Assembly: GCA_034770075.1 (NCBI GenBank)
Contig: CM068384.1
Location: 39,653,182-39,717,181 of the forward strand
From: Aralia elata
Taxonomy: Eukaryota > Streptophyta > Magnoliopsida > Apiales > Araliaceae
Direction of reading: 5' to 3'
Length of the DNA stretch: 64,000 nucleotides
Of this stretch, positions 1 to 9,835 are shown one piece after another; position 1 is the stretch's first letter; each line of letters opens with the position of its first letter. The notes under the pieces were generated by a model that was not told the origin of the DNA, made no database searches, and worked only from the letters and a program-made list of their open reading frames with translations. Made by a program: the position numbers and the translations under genes.

Positions 1-88
1 TCAGCTTGATTTGCAGCCTTGAGCACTGTTGGTTGATGTATTTTGTAGCCTCCCTCCCTCTAGATATCTGATATGAGGCTTGGAAGAG

Positions 89-100
89 ATTATATATAGT
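89..100 (-). promoter_or_regulatory. Candidate TATA box of LTR G0
   Basis: On the minus strand the sequence reads CTATATATAATC, shortly after GGCTAGGGTTT. The same arrangement occurs in the related LTR G1 at about 34004-34013. The position downstream of the GC-rich block fits the U3 promoter of an Athila-type LTR. No transcript evidence is available. Confidence 0.5.
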
Positions 101-259
101 CTTCATCAAGAAACCCTAGCCAAAATCGGACAAAAAGCAGCTCAGATCGCACTGAAGGTGTGTCAGATCGCACTCAGCACGGCGGCGTGCGCCCGCACGC
201 CCAGGCGTGCGCCCGCGCCCAAGCGCCTGCATGCCGCCCATGACGCTGCCGAGGCTGCC

Positions 260-398
260 GAGCCAAGCGCGCGCGCCCGCGCGCCCCAGGCGTGCGCCCG
301 CACGCTGGCGCCTGCACGGCCCACCTGCCTGCCGAGCAGCTGAGCCAAGCGCGCGCGCCCGCGCGCCCCAGGCGTGCGCCCGCACGCTGGCGCCTGCA
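260..398. repeat. 57-bp direct repeat in the GC-rich block of G0
   Basis: A 57-bp stretch starting GAGCCAAGCGCGCGCGCCC and ending GGCGCCTGCA occurs at 260-316 and again at 342-398, a period of 82 bp. The surrounding block (about 180-650) is built from short permuted GC-rich words such as GCCCAGCGCCCAGC and CGTGCGCCCGC. This looks like local slippage or minisatellite growth inside an LTR. Confidence 0.8.
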
Positions 399-1107
399 TG
401 CCGCTCACACGCCCGCATGCGCTGCCGAGGCTGGCTGCCGAGGCCGCCCGTGCGTCCGCACGCCCAGGCGTGCGCCCGCGCCCATGCGCCTGGATGCTGC
501 CGAGCCATGCCGCCCCCGCGCGCGCGCGCCCAACGCCGAGGCTGCCGAGCGCCCAGCGCCCAGCGCCCAGCGCCCAGCCGCACGCCGTGCACGCGGCTTG
601 GTCGACGCCGCACACCGTGCACGCCATCCAACGCCGTGCACGCCCAACTTCTATGTGTCATCAAATTAAGCCCCAAACGTCGCCAAACATAAATTTTCAT
701 CGTCATAACCTCCGGGCACGGAAATCCAAGCACGGGCTTGCCCGGGTGGTTTGGCCAATGCCGCACGCCGTGCACACCATCCGACGCCGCGCACGCCCAA
801 CTATCAAATATTGTCAAATTAAGCACCGGGCGTCGCCAATCACCACAATCCATCACGTTACCATTCGGGCACAAACGTCCAGGCACGGACAATGAGTCAA
901 TCCAAACAACGATCCGCGCGGTCTTTATTTCAATTCCTACACACATAATAAAAATGCATCAAAGCAACTTAAAACATGTAAAAGTAACTAAAACTCATTT
1001 ACGTAAAAATACGATAAAAGTACATGGAAACTCTATAAAATACTTAAAGATTTGCAAATTATCAAGGCCAAAAGTACCCAAATTGTGTGTATAGAACACA
1101 CTCATCA

Positions 1108-1714
1108 GTATACAAAGTTTTTAAAAGAATTGTGCACTAATAAAAGAAAATTGAAAAATAATGAAAGAGTCAATGTGGGTGAGAATGTATCAGCGGTGCT
1201 CCAAAGAAAAATGCCACCTAAATGTAAAGATCCAGACATATTCACAATTCCATGTAAGATAGGTAATACCAGATTTGAGAAAGTCATGCTAGATTTAGGA
1301 GCTTCAATTAATGTCATGCCATTATCTGTTTATGCTTCTTTAAATCTAGGACCTTTGATACAAATTGGTGTTATTATTAAATTAGCTGATCGTACTAACA
1401 CTTACCCCCAAGGGGTAATTGAAGATGTCTTGGTGTAGGTGAATGAACTAATCTTTCCTACAGATTTTTACATTGTGGACATGGAGGATAATACATCTCT
1501 GAATCCTTCACATATATTGCTAGGAAGGCCATTCTTGAAAACAGCAAGGACAATGATCGATGTGCACAATGGGACCTTAACCATGGAATTTGATGGCGAA
1601 AAGATTGAATTCAATATATATGAGGCCATGAGATACCCTAGTGATATTAATTCTGTTTTTGCTATTGACATCATTAACTCTTTAGTGCAGGGATCTTTTG
1701 AGCAAATTCATTAG
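1108..1714 (+). pseudogene. A0 aspartic protease region (Athila type)
   Basis: Encodes the retropepsin-like protease that cleaves the Gag-Pol precursor. The frame reads FLKELCTNKRKL, then MLDLGASINVMPLS, where DLGAS replaces the usual D-S/T-G catalytic loop, as is common in Athila elements. An in-frame TAG at 1436 breaks it just after the VIEDVLV segment. The second half continues in the same frame with the ILLGRPFLKTART motif to a TAG at 1712. Gag should lie upstream but LTR G0 intervenes. The A4 fragment at 14691-15238 is a near-identical minus-strand copy of this domain. Confidence 0.85.
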
Positions 1715-3786
1715 GAAAGCTTGGAGGTTGCCATGAGAAATAGCATGGAATTGGACAAAGAAGAAGAGATTGAGCAGAATCAGGAATTGAGGGAAATCGT
1801 GGCTGCATTGCATTCTTTACCTAAAATTTCAGATAAGTATGCAGTTTATTCTATTTAATTACCTACTTCTCATCAAAAGTTATTGCCATTTATTTTGCAG
1901 GCCCTAACCTTAGAATTGAAATCATTACCCGCACACTTGAAGTATGCATATCTAGGGAAGGATGACACACTACCGGTGATCATTGCAAATAATCTAACCA
2001 AGGTGCAAGATGATAAACTGTTAAGAGTTCTAAGGGACCACATAACATCTTTGGTTGGACGATTGCAGACATCAAAGGTATAAGCATGCTATGTGCATGC
2101 ATAGAATTCTTTTGGAGGATGAAACCAAGCCCACTAGAGAAGCACAAAGAAGATTAAGTCCACCCATGATGGAGGTAGTAAAGAAAGAGGTTATAAAATT
2201 GCTTGACGAAAGGATCATCTACCCTATTTCAGGCAGTCAATGGGTGAGTATAGTGCAGGTAGTACCAAAGAAATCTGGAATCACAGTCATTAAGAATGAC
2301 AATAATGAGTTGGTGCCTACACGCATGCAAACAGGATGGGTAGTGTGTATTGACTATAGGAAATTAAATGTTGTAACTAGAAAAGATCTTTTTCCCTTTC
2401 CTTTTATTGATCAAACGTCATAAAGATTAGTTGGGCATGCTTATTACTATTTTCTAGATGGTTTTTCAGGTTATAACCAAATTATGATTGCACCCGAAGA
2501 CCAGGAAAAGACCACATTCACTTGTCCATTCGGTACATTTGCATATCGAAGGATGTCTTTTGGACTTTGCAATGCACCGGGTACTTTTCAAAGATGCATG
2601 GTGAGTATATTTTCTGATCTTTTAGAAAATTGCATTGAGGTCTTTATGGATGATTTCACAATTCATGGTGATTCTTTGGATTCATGTTTGGATAATTTGA
2701 CTCGTGTGCTAGATAGATGCTTAGAGACTAATCTTGTTCTTAATTGGGAAGAGTGTCACTTTATGGTAGAGAAAGGTATAGTACTTGGGCATGTTGTTTC
2801 AGCTAGAGGTTTAAAGGTTGATAAAGCTAAAATAGAAATTATTTTTGCATTGCCTTACCCCGCATGCAAGTGTGCGGAAGATTCGCTCTTTTCTTGGACA
2901 TGCATGTTTCTATCGCAGATTTATCATGGATTTCTCGAAGATAATGTTGCCATTATGTAAGTTGCTACAAAAAGATGTGAAATTCTGGTTTGATGATGAT
3001 TGCAAAGAGGCTTTTGATAAGTTGAAGAAATTGTTGACCTCAACACCAGTGATACAACTGCCAAATTGGAAATTGCCATTCGAGATCATGTGTGATGCAA
3101 GCAACTATGCAGTAGGCGCGGTCTTGGGCCAAAGAGTTGATAAAGCTGTTCATGCCATCTACTATGCTTTTAGAACTTTAAATGCTGCTCAGATTAATTA
3201 CTTTACTACTGAAAAAGAACTTTTATCTGTTGTATTTGCTTTAGACAAGTTTTGATCTTATCTACTTGGTACTAAAGTTGTAGTTTATTCTGACCATGTT
3301 GCTCTCAGGTATTTGCTCACCAAGAAAGAATCCAAACCGAGGATCATACGATGGATTCTACTGCCACAAGAATTTGATCTGGAGATTCGAGATAAAAAAG
3401 GAGCAGACAACTTGGTAGAGGATCACTTGAGCAGACTGATTAAGGATGAAGAGGCACTACCATTGCATGATTCTTTTTCAGATGAGCATTTATTTTTTAC
3501 TAATGAGATTGTACCGTGGTATACTAATATTGTGAATTACTTGGTGAGTGCTTATCTTCCTAGTGAATTCTCCAAATCCCAAAAAGAAAAACTTAAGAGT
3601 GATGCTAAATACTATATCTGGGATGACCCGTATTTGTGGAAATTTTGTGCGGACCAAATAGTTAGAATATGTGTGCCTAATAGTGAGTTTTTATCGATTC
3701 TAAATTTCTGTCACTCTTATGCGTGTGGAGGTCACTTTGGACCGAAAAGGACAGCTCATAAGGTTTTAGAATGTGGTTTCTATTAG
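1715..3786 (+). pseudogene. A0 reverse transcriptase and RNase H, broken
   Basis: RT copies element RNA into DNA and RNase H removes the RNA strand. RT starts about 2150 (MMEVVKKEVIKLLDERIIYP), has GWVVCIDYRKLN, an in-frame TAA at 2421, then FGLCNAPGTFQRCM and the catalytic FMDD (VFMDDF) near 2650. A frameshift near 2865 moves the thumb and RNase H ([37 protein letters not shown]) to another frame. A TGA near 3253 interrupts RNase H in DKF-SYL. The frame then continues in phase through [11 protein letters not shown] into the start of integrase, ending at a TAG at 3784. Between 1715 and 2050 lies the degraded protease-RT linker. Confidence 0.85.
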
Positions 3787-3835
3787 CCAAATATCTTTAA
3801 AGATTCTTATCTATTTTGTAAATCATGTGTGAATT

Positions 3836-4100
3836 GGCCTTTAATAGCTTCCTCTTGGACCGGGGTTACTAGATCAAAAGTCCTTAAGTTCAATACCCAT
3901 GGAGAAAGCCATAAGTCTTGGAAAACCCTTTTCCCCAGCTGGACAACCACCCTTATTCTGCAACTTGTTGTGGTTCTTTTTACCTAAACGTGTACCATTT
4001 TTTTACCCATTTCTTGGGTAAAGTCTCCCAACTATATTTGAAAATGTATTGGTTATCCATAAAGAAAGCTTTCTTGTAGTTCCGCTTCTTGCTCTAAAAA
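3836..4100. other. About 265-bp foreign segment inside the A0 integrase zinc finger
   Basis: The host sequence runs KSCVN up to about 3835 and resumes near 4101 with [10 protein letters not shown], which is the normal continuation in Athila integrases. The segment between is unrelated to integrase and contains stops in the integrase frame. I do not recognise it. I cannot define clean inverted ends or a target duplication, so its origin (short mobile element, filler DNA or a gene fragment) is open. Confidence 0.6.
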
Positions 4101-4396
4101 TGCGACGGGGAACATATCGCATAGGAATCAAATGCCAAAAACTCCCATCTTAGTTGTTGAAATTTTTGATGTTTGGGATATTAATTTTATGGGACCTTTT
4201 CCTGTTTCTTATGGTAATATTCACATTCTTTTGGTTGTTGACTATGTTTCTAAATGGGTGAAAGCTATAACTACCAAGACTGATGATTCTAAGGTTATTG
4301 CAGATTTTGTCAAGTCTAACATATTTGTTAGGTTTGGAGCACCAAAAGTCATTATCAGTGATAGAAGAACACACTTTTGCAATAGGGTGTTAGCGA

Positions 4397-4401
4397 CACT
4401 G
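4397..4401. repeat. N1 target-site duplication, left copy (CACTG)
   Basis: CACTG precedes the 5' LTR and recurs at 11712-11716 right after the 3' LTR. Removing N1 plus one copy restores the integrase frame of A0, which confirms both LTR ends. Confidence 0.95.
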
Positions 4402-6274
4402 TGATGAGTGTGTTTTATACACACAAATTAGGTATTTTTGAGCTTGATAATTTGTAAATCCTAAGTCATTTCGTTTGGTTTTATGTGTTTTCATCTTATT
4501 GTTGTGTAATGTCATTTTGTATTACTTTTATATGTTTTTGTATACTTTTATGTATTTTTACCTTGTTTTGTAGGATTTGAAATAAAGACTCATTGGATCA
4601 TTGCGTTTTGGCTTGAATTTGGCATTTCAGGTGCTTGTTTCCCAATTTCAGCCATGATCCACTCCGAATCTCTCAAAACACAAAGCACAAAAGTTTTAGA
4701 TTTTGATCTCAGCTATCGGGAACATCTTGAAACATCCAATTTGAAGTTCGTATGAGAGAGTTATGGTCATTTTACCATCGGATTTGGCATGAACTTTTCC
4801 CAATAGCTGCTTTCCGGTCCATTTGAGCCTTTCTCCGGCCATTATCTCGACGAACTCTAGTTTTGAAAGTTGTAGAGCTACTTCTTATCTTTCCATAGCC
4901 TCCTTAATCGCCTTAATCCGAGTTCGAACGAAAACGTTATGGACATTTTACCAACCGACGTCGAAACTGACTCGGGCTACAGAGTTCCACCGCCAGGGCG
5001 AGCTCAGCGCCGGGGCGGGAACCCCCTGGATGCACTTCGGATTTCGCGATTTTTGGCCAATTTTTGATATCTAGGCTAGGGTTTCTCATACCCAACTCTT
5101 ATAACACCTAGGGGCGGCTGGAACTCCAATTCTAACACATTCTAACACCATCTAACATCAAATCTAGAGTGAGGAAGCTACCAAATACATCCAATTAGAG
5201 GGCCAAAGTGCTAAAATCAAGCTACATCAAGCAAGGCCAAAGAGCAAAAACATCAAGGATTGCAAAATCAAGAAGGAGAAGCTAGTGTTCATCTTCAACC
5301 CATCAAACATCATATGAAAATCTACAAAAGTGGTTTTATCTCTAGTTTTCTCTTCTATTTTGTAATCTAACATGATGTATAAATTGAATATGATGTTATT
5401 TGTAGTTACGATGAACTAGAACTCATTTTCTAAGATTTCAATGGAACTCATCACATAGTTTGAATTGATTTCTCTCTCTTTGATATTGGTTAATCATTTG
5501 TGAATTGGGTATCATATTTTGTGCTTTATATATTAATTACCTAACTAGTAATTACCTTGGTAACCTATATGAAATTGAGAAATAGATTATAGTGTAAAGA
5601 CCTTGTTATGATATCATGTGAAAATTAGATATTCCTATGGGTAATTTATGAAATTAAGTGACGTGTGTTTTATTTATTACCCTCATGAATAGATAATTTG
5701 ATTGTATTTAGGATAGATATATACCTAAATACCACATGTATCCATTAGAGAATCCATGCTTAATGATTTCTATTACGAAAGTTGATAATTGATAGGGTGA
5801 TTAATAAGATTTGGTGACGCGTGTCTTGTTAATTATTCTTGATATTGGATTCTTGCTAGTGTGTAGAATAGAGATATATTTATACACCGCATTAGGAAAT
5901 ACGTATTTGACCATCGAGAGGAGCTTGTATATACTTATAATTTCTCGGATAACAATCCTTGTGATTTAACTAGTTGAAAAGAGAGAGTTAGGATATTCAA
6001 GTGAAGTGTTAGGGGAAATTGTGATCTTAGACTTGTTATTATTTGATTTCATTATCTTAATGCTTTCTATGGTTCTTGGATTAATTGTTATCTTTATTAA
6101 TGCAAAACAACAAAAACAATTGTCATTTGTTTAAATAAGATTGAGATGATAAAAGGTTAATACTTGGAAAAGATTAGTAATAATTCTTCATGGGATCGAT
6201 ACTCTACTTACTCTTTATTACTTGTTGACCGCGTATACTTGCGCGTAAATTGTCGTTATATAAATCGGACAACA
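4402..6274 (+). repeat. N1 5' LTR
   Basis: Starts TGATGAGTGTGTTTTATACAC and ends GGACAACA, immediately before AGTTTT and the primer site. It contains a GC-rich cluster at about 4987-5030 (CCGCCAGGGCGAGCTC, GCGCCGGGGCGGGA) in otherwise AT-rich sequence, followed by GGCTAGGGTTTCTC. The remaining 1.2 kb is AT-rich and non-coding. Matches 9836-11711 over its whole length. Confidence 0.95.
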
Positions 6275-6280
6275 AGTTTT

Positions 6281-6298
6281 TGGCGCCGTTGCCGGGGA
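6281..6298 (+). promoter_or_regulatory. N1 primer-binding site for tRNA-Asp
   Basis: TGGCGCCGTTGCCGGGGA lies 6 nt after the LTR end and is complementary to the 3' end of plant tRNA-Asp (GTC), the usual primer of Athila elements. All 18 positions fit the tRNA 3' end as I know it. Confidence 0.95.
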
Positions 6299-6456
6299 AT
6301 TGTTTTTCTAGTATTTTTCCAATATTAATTACAATCAAATTGGCCTTAACTTAAACTTGTATATAAATTTGTTTTTACTTTATTTTAACATTCTTATGTT
6401 TTGATGATTTACGAGGTACCATGGATGACTTTTCTTATCAATGGTCGTACACGAGT

Positions 6457-7657
6457 ATGACTTAACCAAGGGAAACAGGGATTGATGGACTCAATGCATT
6501 TTTTGCATTGTCAGCATAACTTGAAACACCATCGAGGAAGTTGGATGCTTTAGTAATAGAGAGCACTCAAGGTATAACAATTACTTGTGATTATTGTGCT
6601 GACAATCATCCGAGTCATCAATGCACCGTCAGTTTTGGACCGGTACAATACGGTGGTGATTACCTCAACAACTATGATTATCCCGATTATCACCAAGATT
6701 GGGGGTATCACCCGGATTCTACATGGAGCTACAATTATGATGATCAAAGTTATGCTCCAAGTCCAGCTTTTGCACCGGAATTCTCATGTCCACCTTCATT
6801 GCCACAAGAAGAAAATTCAAATGTGAGGGAATTCATGTCTAGGAGCATAGCAGACCATGAGGAGATAATAAAAGAGTCAGGAAGCATCAACTCAATACCT
6901 TAGTAATCAGATGGCACAACTCTTCAATACCTCAACTAATGGTCCTCAATACATGGATTCCGAAACTAAAACAAATAATTCAAGATTGGAGGAGATGTGG
7001 TCCAAGTTCGTAGCATCGAATGAGGAAATGAGGATTAATCAAGACATATCAATTCAAAATCTTAAGAATCAGATTGATCAAATGTTTAAAGCTTTGAACA
7101 ACTGTCCTCAAAACAATTGGTGTTACGACATGGATTCTGAGACTTATGGTGAGCCCGAGCTAAATCTGCAACGGGATGAGCCACAAGATGTCGAAAGTGG
7201 GGAGACAAGTGGGGAGCGGGAAAAGGAGGCCGAGGATCCAGCCTTGAGTTCCAACAAAGATGAGCCGATGGTATTAATACCCCAAGTTCCTTCGCCACCA
7301 AAGTTTAAGATTCAAGTCAGTTTTGCAAAACCATGCCCGCTTGGTAGTCATGTCATCGGTAAAGCTCTATGTAACTTTAGAGCTAGCTTAAAGTTGAAAC
7401 CATGGTGTGAGGACATAGAGGTACATGAGGAGAAAACCGATGGTTCTATTGTGTTTATAGAGCATCAATTCAACATTCCATCCACATACACAATGGAACA
7501 ATCACCTAGCATTGTGTAGTGCATAAATGAGAATGTATCGAAAAGTAACAAGCTCGGTGAACTTGAAACAATAACCCTTACTGAGGAGAAGCCCTCAAAT
7601 ATTACATGATTATCAATGGATGGTGGGTTCCTCAATTATCGAAGGGGAATTGGATAA
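6457..7657 (+). pseudogene. N1 gag-like ORF (nucleocapsid knuckle plus conserved C-terminal domain)
   Basis: Begins about 160 nt after the primer site with a Met-Thr codon pair. It has a CX2CX3HX4C knuckle (CDYCADNHPSHQC, near 6590-6630), a Tyr/Asp-rich stretch ending in YHQDWGYHPDSTWSYN that resembles the region after the knuckle in Athila Gag, a predicted helical segment (LEEMWSKFVASNEEM), an acidic linker, ALSSNKDEPMVL and PLGSHVIGKALCNF, and a final MDGGFLNYRRGIG before TAA at 7655. In-frame stops occur near 6460 and 6521 and at 7517, and a frameshift near 6890. The capsid domain of Gag is absent. The same protein is encoded by N2 (57056-58150). Its job is unknown; RNA binding by the knuckle is inferred. 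Confidence 0.75.
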
Positions 7658-7670
7658 AAACAGGGAGTTA

Positions 7671-7716
7671 GTCAGGCCGAGGACTGTAAACCAAGCGCTT
7701 GATGGGAGGTAACCCA
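7671..7716 (+). other. Conserved post-ORF box, N1 copy
   Basis: Starts GTCAGGCCGAGGACTGTAAA, followed by the 8-bp palindrome AAGCGCTT and GGGAGGTAACCCA, whose TGGG and CCCA ends can pair. It begins 13 nt after the gag-like stop codon. Close copies follow the last pol ORF of A3 (61961-62007, minus) and the gag-like ORF of N2 (57000-57044, minus). It is non-coding and more conserved than the flanking sequence. Confidence 0.8.
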
Positions 7717-9251
7717 TTATCTCTATTCGTATCCTTTATATTTAGTTGTTATATTTCAATTTCACAAGTTTTGCATTTTCAAGTTTCTAAGTTTTTAATT
7801 TTTGTGCTTTGGAGAGCTTAGTTTGTGCACTCTATTTGCTCTAAAGGCCAATTTTTTGCTCAATATGGCTAAAATATGTTTGGTGTGCTATATTATAACA
7901 GGTTGGGTGTGTTGAGAATGGCCATGGAATTGAATTATGAAAAAAAATCAGTTTTTGGGGATATAGGGGGTTACCGCCCCGACGGCAGGATTGAGTTTAT
8001 TTTCATCGCCCCGATGATGAGCTCGCCCTGGCGGCAAATGATAGGCTTATTTTACCGCCCCGACGGTGAACGCGAAATCCAGTTTTTAAAAATCCTTCCA
8101 AGCAGTTCATTGTTCATCTTTTCTCTATCTCCTTCGCTTACAAACTCATTCTTCCCCTCTCCCACACGGTTTCATCTTCAACCCACTGAGCATTCAAAAG
8201 TATTCATCTCCAAATTAAAGGTACTAAACAAACAACTTCTTTTGCCAACACAAAGCAAGGTACTCACTCCAATTTTTGCATACAATTAAGATCAAATTGT
8301 CAATTGTGATGGGTATTCTTAGTTAGTTAAACTGTTATACTTGGATTTGCATTGGGTAATCATACATTGTTGAAATTTGGATAAATGTAAATTGGTTGCC
8401 CAATTAAGTTTGTGTTGACTCAATTGGAGGATTTTGGGTTATTCATTGCTATGATTTGATTGAATATTATAATAACTTAGCAATTTTTGTTGAAACTGAG
8501 TTTGGGGCAGGTATTTAATGAAGAATTTCAGTCAGTGCACATTACGTAGTTAACGAATTGTCTAAAAGAAAGTTGGCCTGATTGAGCATTGTTTGGTAAG
8601 GAATTGCTTGGTTATTATCCGAATGTCGCCCAGTGCATGTTCCTGAGCCATAACCATTACCAATTTATCTACCATCAGACTCAAACGTTTAAAAGGTTAT
8701 GGTCGAGCACGACGCTTGGCCAATCAGGGAAGTTCTCAGTTTTCATTACTTTATCTTATAAACAACGAGGACATTGTTCACTTTGAGTTTGGGGGTGGAT
8801 CATATAGCATTGGCATCATAGTTACATAACATATATTAGTTATTTGTGCATTTTAATGTTTGTTTGCTATTTTGAAAAAATAAAAAATAAAAATAACTAA
8901 AAATAAAAAATAAAATTTAAGATGTGTCTCTTGAGCATTGTTTTAATTTGATTTGAACTACAATTCATGGTCTATGATAAGAACTTGATTGAATAGTTTC
9001 TAACTCATGGAAAATGGATAAATGTTGCTTAGTCTTTGTGCTTAATCATTATTGTTGGTTATTGTTTTGCTTATGCATCCTTTCACTCTTTGCACTTACC
9101 CATGAGTATTGAACTAGTTGTATGCTTAGAGAAAGCTTTTATAACCGAATGCTTGTGGAAAATATCTATAAACTCTAGAACTCGTTTAAACATCACTCGA
9201 AGCAAGGTGTCCAAATTTGTTTTGCTTGAATTGATGGTCATGTGGTGAGTT
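7717..9251 (+). other. N1 3' untranslated region with an internal GC-rich block
   Basis: No credible gene. At 7968-8075 a GC-rich block contains ACCGCCCCGACGG twice and GAGCTCGCCCTGGCGG at 8019-8034. The latter is the exact reverse complement of 16 bases in the 5' LTR (4990-5005). The rest is AT-rich; a small open frame at 7876-8289 over the block has no recognisable domain. Confidence 0.6.
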
Positions 9252-9445
9252 GAGATGGAGCGTAAAACGCACTCACTCATGGACACATGCGTAGGACAGA
9301 TAGAGCGTAAAACGCACTCTGTTATAATTGTGATTAAAGAAAGAAAATTGTATATTGCAAATCTTGTAAGGGGTTGAGGTTGAGCGTAAAACGCATTCGC
9401 CCATATGAGCGTGCTTAAGGTTGAGATGGAGCATAAACTGCACTC
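9252..9445 (+). repeat. N1 array of four hairpin motifs (GAGCGTAAAACGCACTC type)
   Basis: Copies at 9258-9274, 9303-9319, 9382-9398 (one change) and 9429-9445 (diverged). Each contains GCGT-AAA-ACGC, which can fold into a short stem-loop, and most are preceded by GAGATG or GAGGTT. The cluster ends about 390 bp before the 3' LTR. Related copies lie at matching positions in N2 and A3. Confidence 0.8.
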
Positions 9446-9811
9446 ACCTAGAGCCCTTGGTTCTCAAAATTTTTGGAATTGTTATTTGTATATCTTTATA
9501 TTAAGTGATGTGTTACGCATGTTGTTTTGGGGTTTATTTTAATTATTTCATAAGGTAATGTGGTTGCATAACTTCATCCGAGCTTGATTGGTTTAGTGTT
9601 ATTGGGTACTCACACACACGCGGCAAGGATCTAAAGCAAGATATGACTAACTATTTGAATTTCCCGACTTGTGATATTTTGAAAGTTTTTCTAGAGTTTC
9701 TTGTTTTTGCATCTTTGAGGTCGTTGTTCATGCTTATTAACTCGTTGCTCAAGATAGGTTTTATTAGAAGTATTTAATTTTTATAGTTTGTGTGTTTTGC
9801 TTGAGGACAAG

Positions 9812-9835
9812 CAAAGGTTTAAGTTTGAGAGTATT
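9812..9835 (+). promoter_or_regulatory. N1 polypurine tract region
   Basis: AAAGGTTTAAGTTTGAGAGT followed by ATTT lies immediately before the TGATGAG start of the 3' LTR. Equivalent sites in N2 and A3 read AAGTTTGGGGGTATT on the minus strand. It is the expected plus-strand primer site for Athila-like elements. Confidence 0.75.

Larger units (their letters stand above)
1..1107 (-). repeat. G0: Athila-type LTR, minus strand, cut by window edge
   Basis: Read on the minus strand it begins TGATGAGTGTG at 1107 and matches, along its visible length, the plus-strand LTR at 33052-35141: the AATTTGGGTAC start region, a GGAATTGAAATAAAGA stretch, a very GC-rich middle, then GGCTAGGGTTT and a TATA-like stretch. 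The other end lies outside the window. It directly abuts Athila protease coding sequence of opposite orientation at 1108 with no polypurine tract between, so it is an insertion in A0, solo or part of an element extending left. The long reading frames in it on both strands come from GC-rich, stop-poor sequence and are not genes. Confidence 0.85.
3787..4401 (+). pseudogene. A0 integrase, N-terminal part and first core half
   Basis: Contains the end of the zinc-binding domain (FCKSCVN) followed by a foreign insertion, then the integrase core: [13 protein letters not shown] with the first catalytic Asp and [12 protein letters not shown] with the second. The reading frame stops exactly where the N1 element begins at 4402 and resumes at 11712. 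The catalytic residues visible here are intact, although upstream parts are broken. Confidence 0.85.

Noticed and set aside
116..946. Overlapping open frames of 80-276 residues on both strands, rich in Ala, Arg, Pro and Gly
   Set aside because: They lie in the GC-rich core of LTR G0, where stop codons are rare by composition. The same occurs in G1 at 33214-33942. No domain is recognisable.
6281..6298. tRNA-like sequence
   Set aside because: Only the complement of the tRNA-Asp 3' end is present, as expected for a primer site; no cloverleaf.
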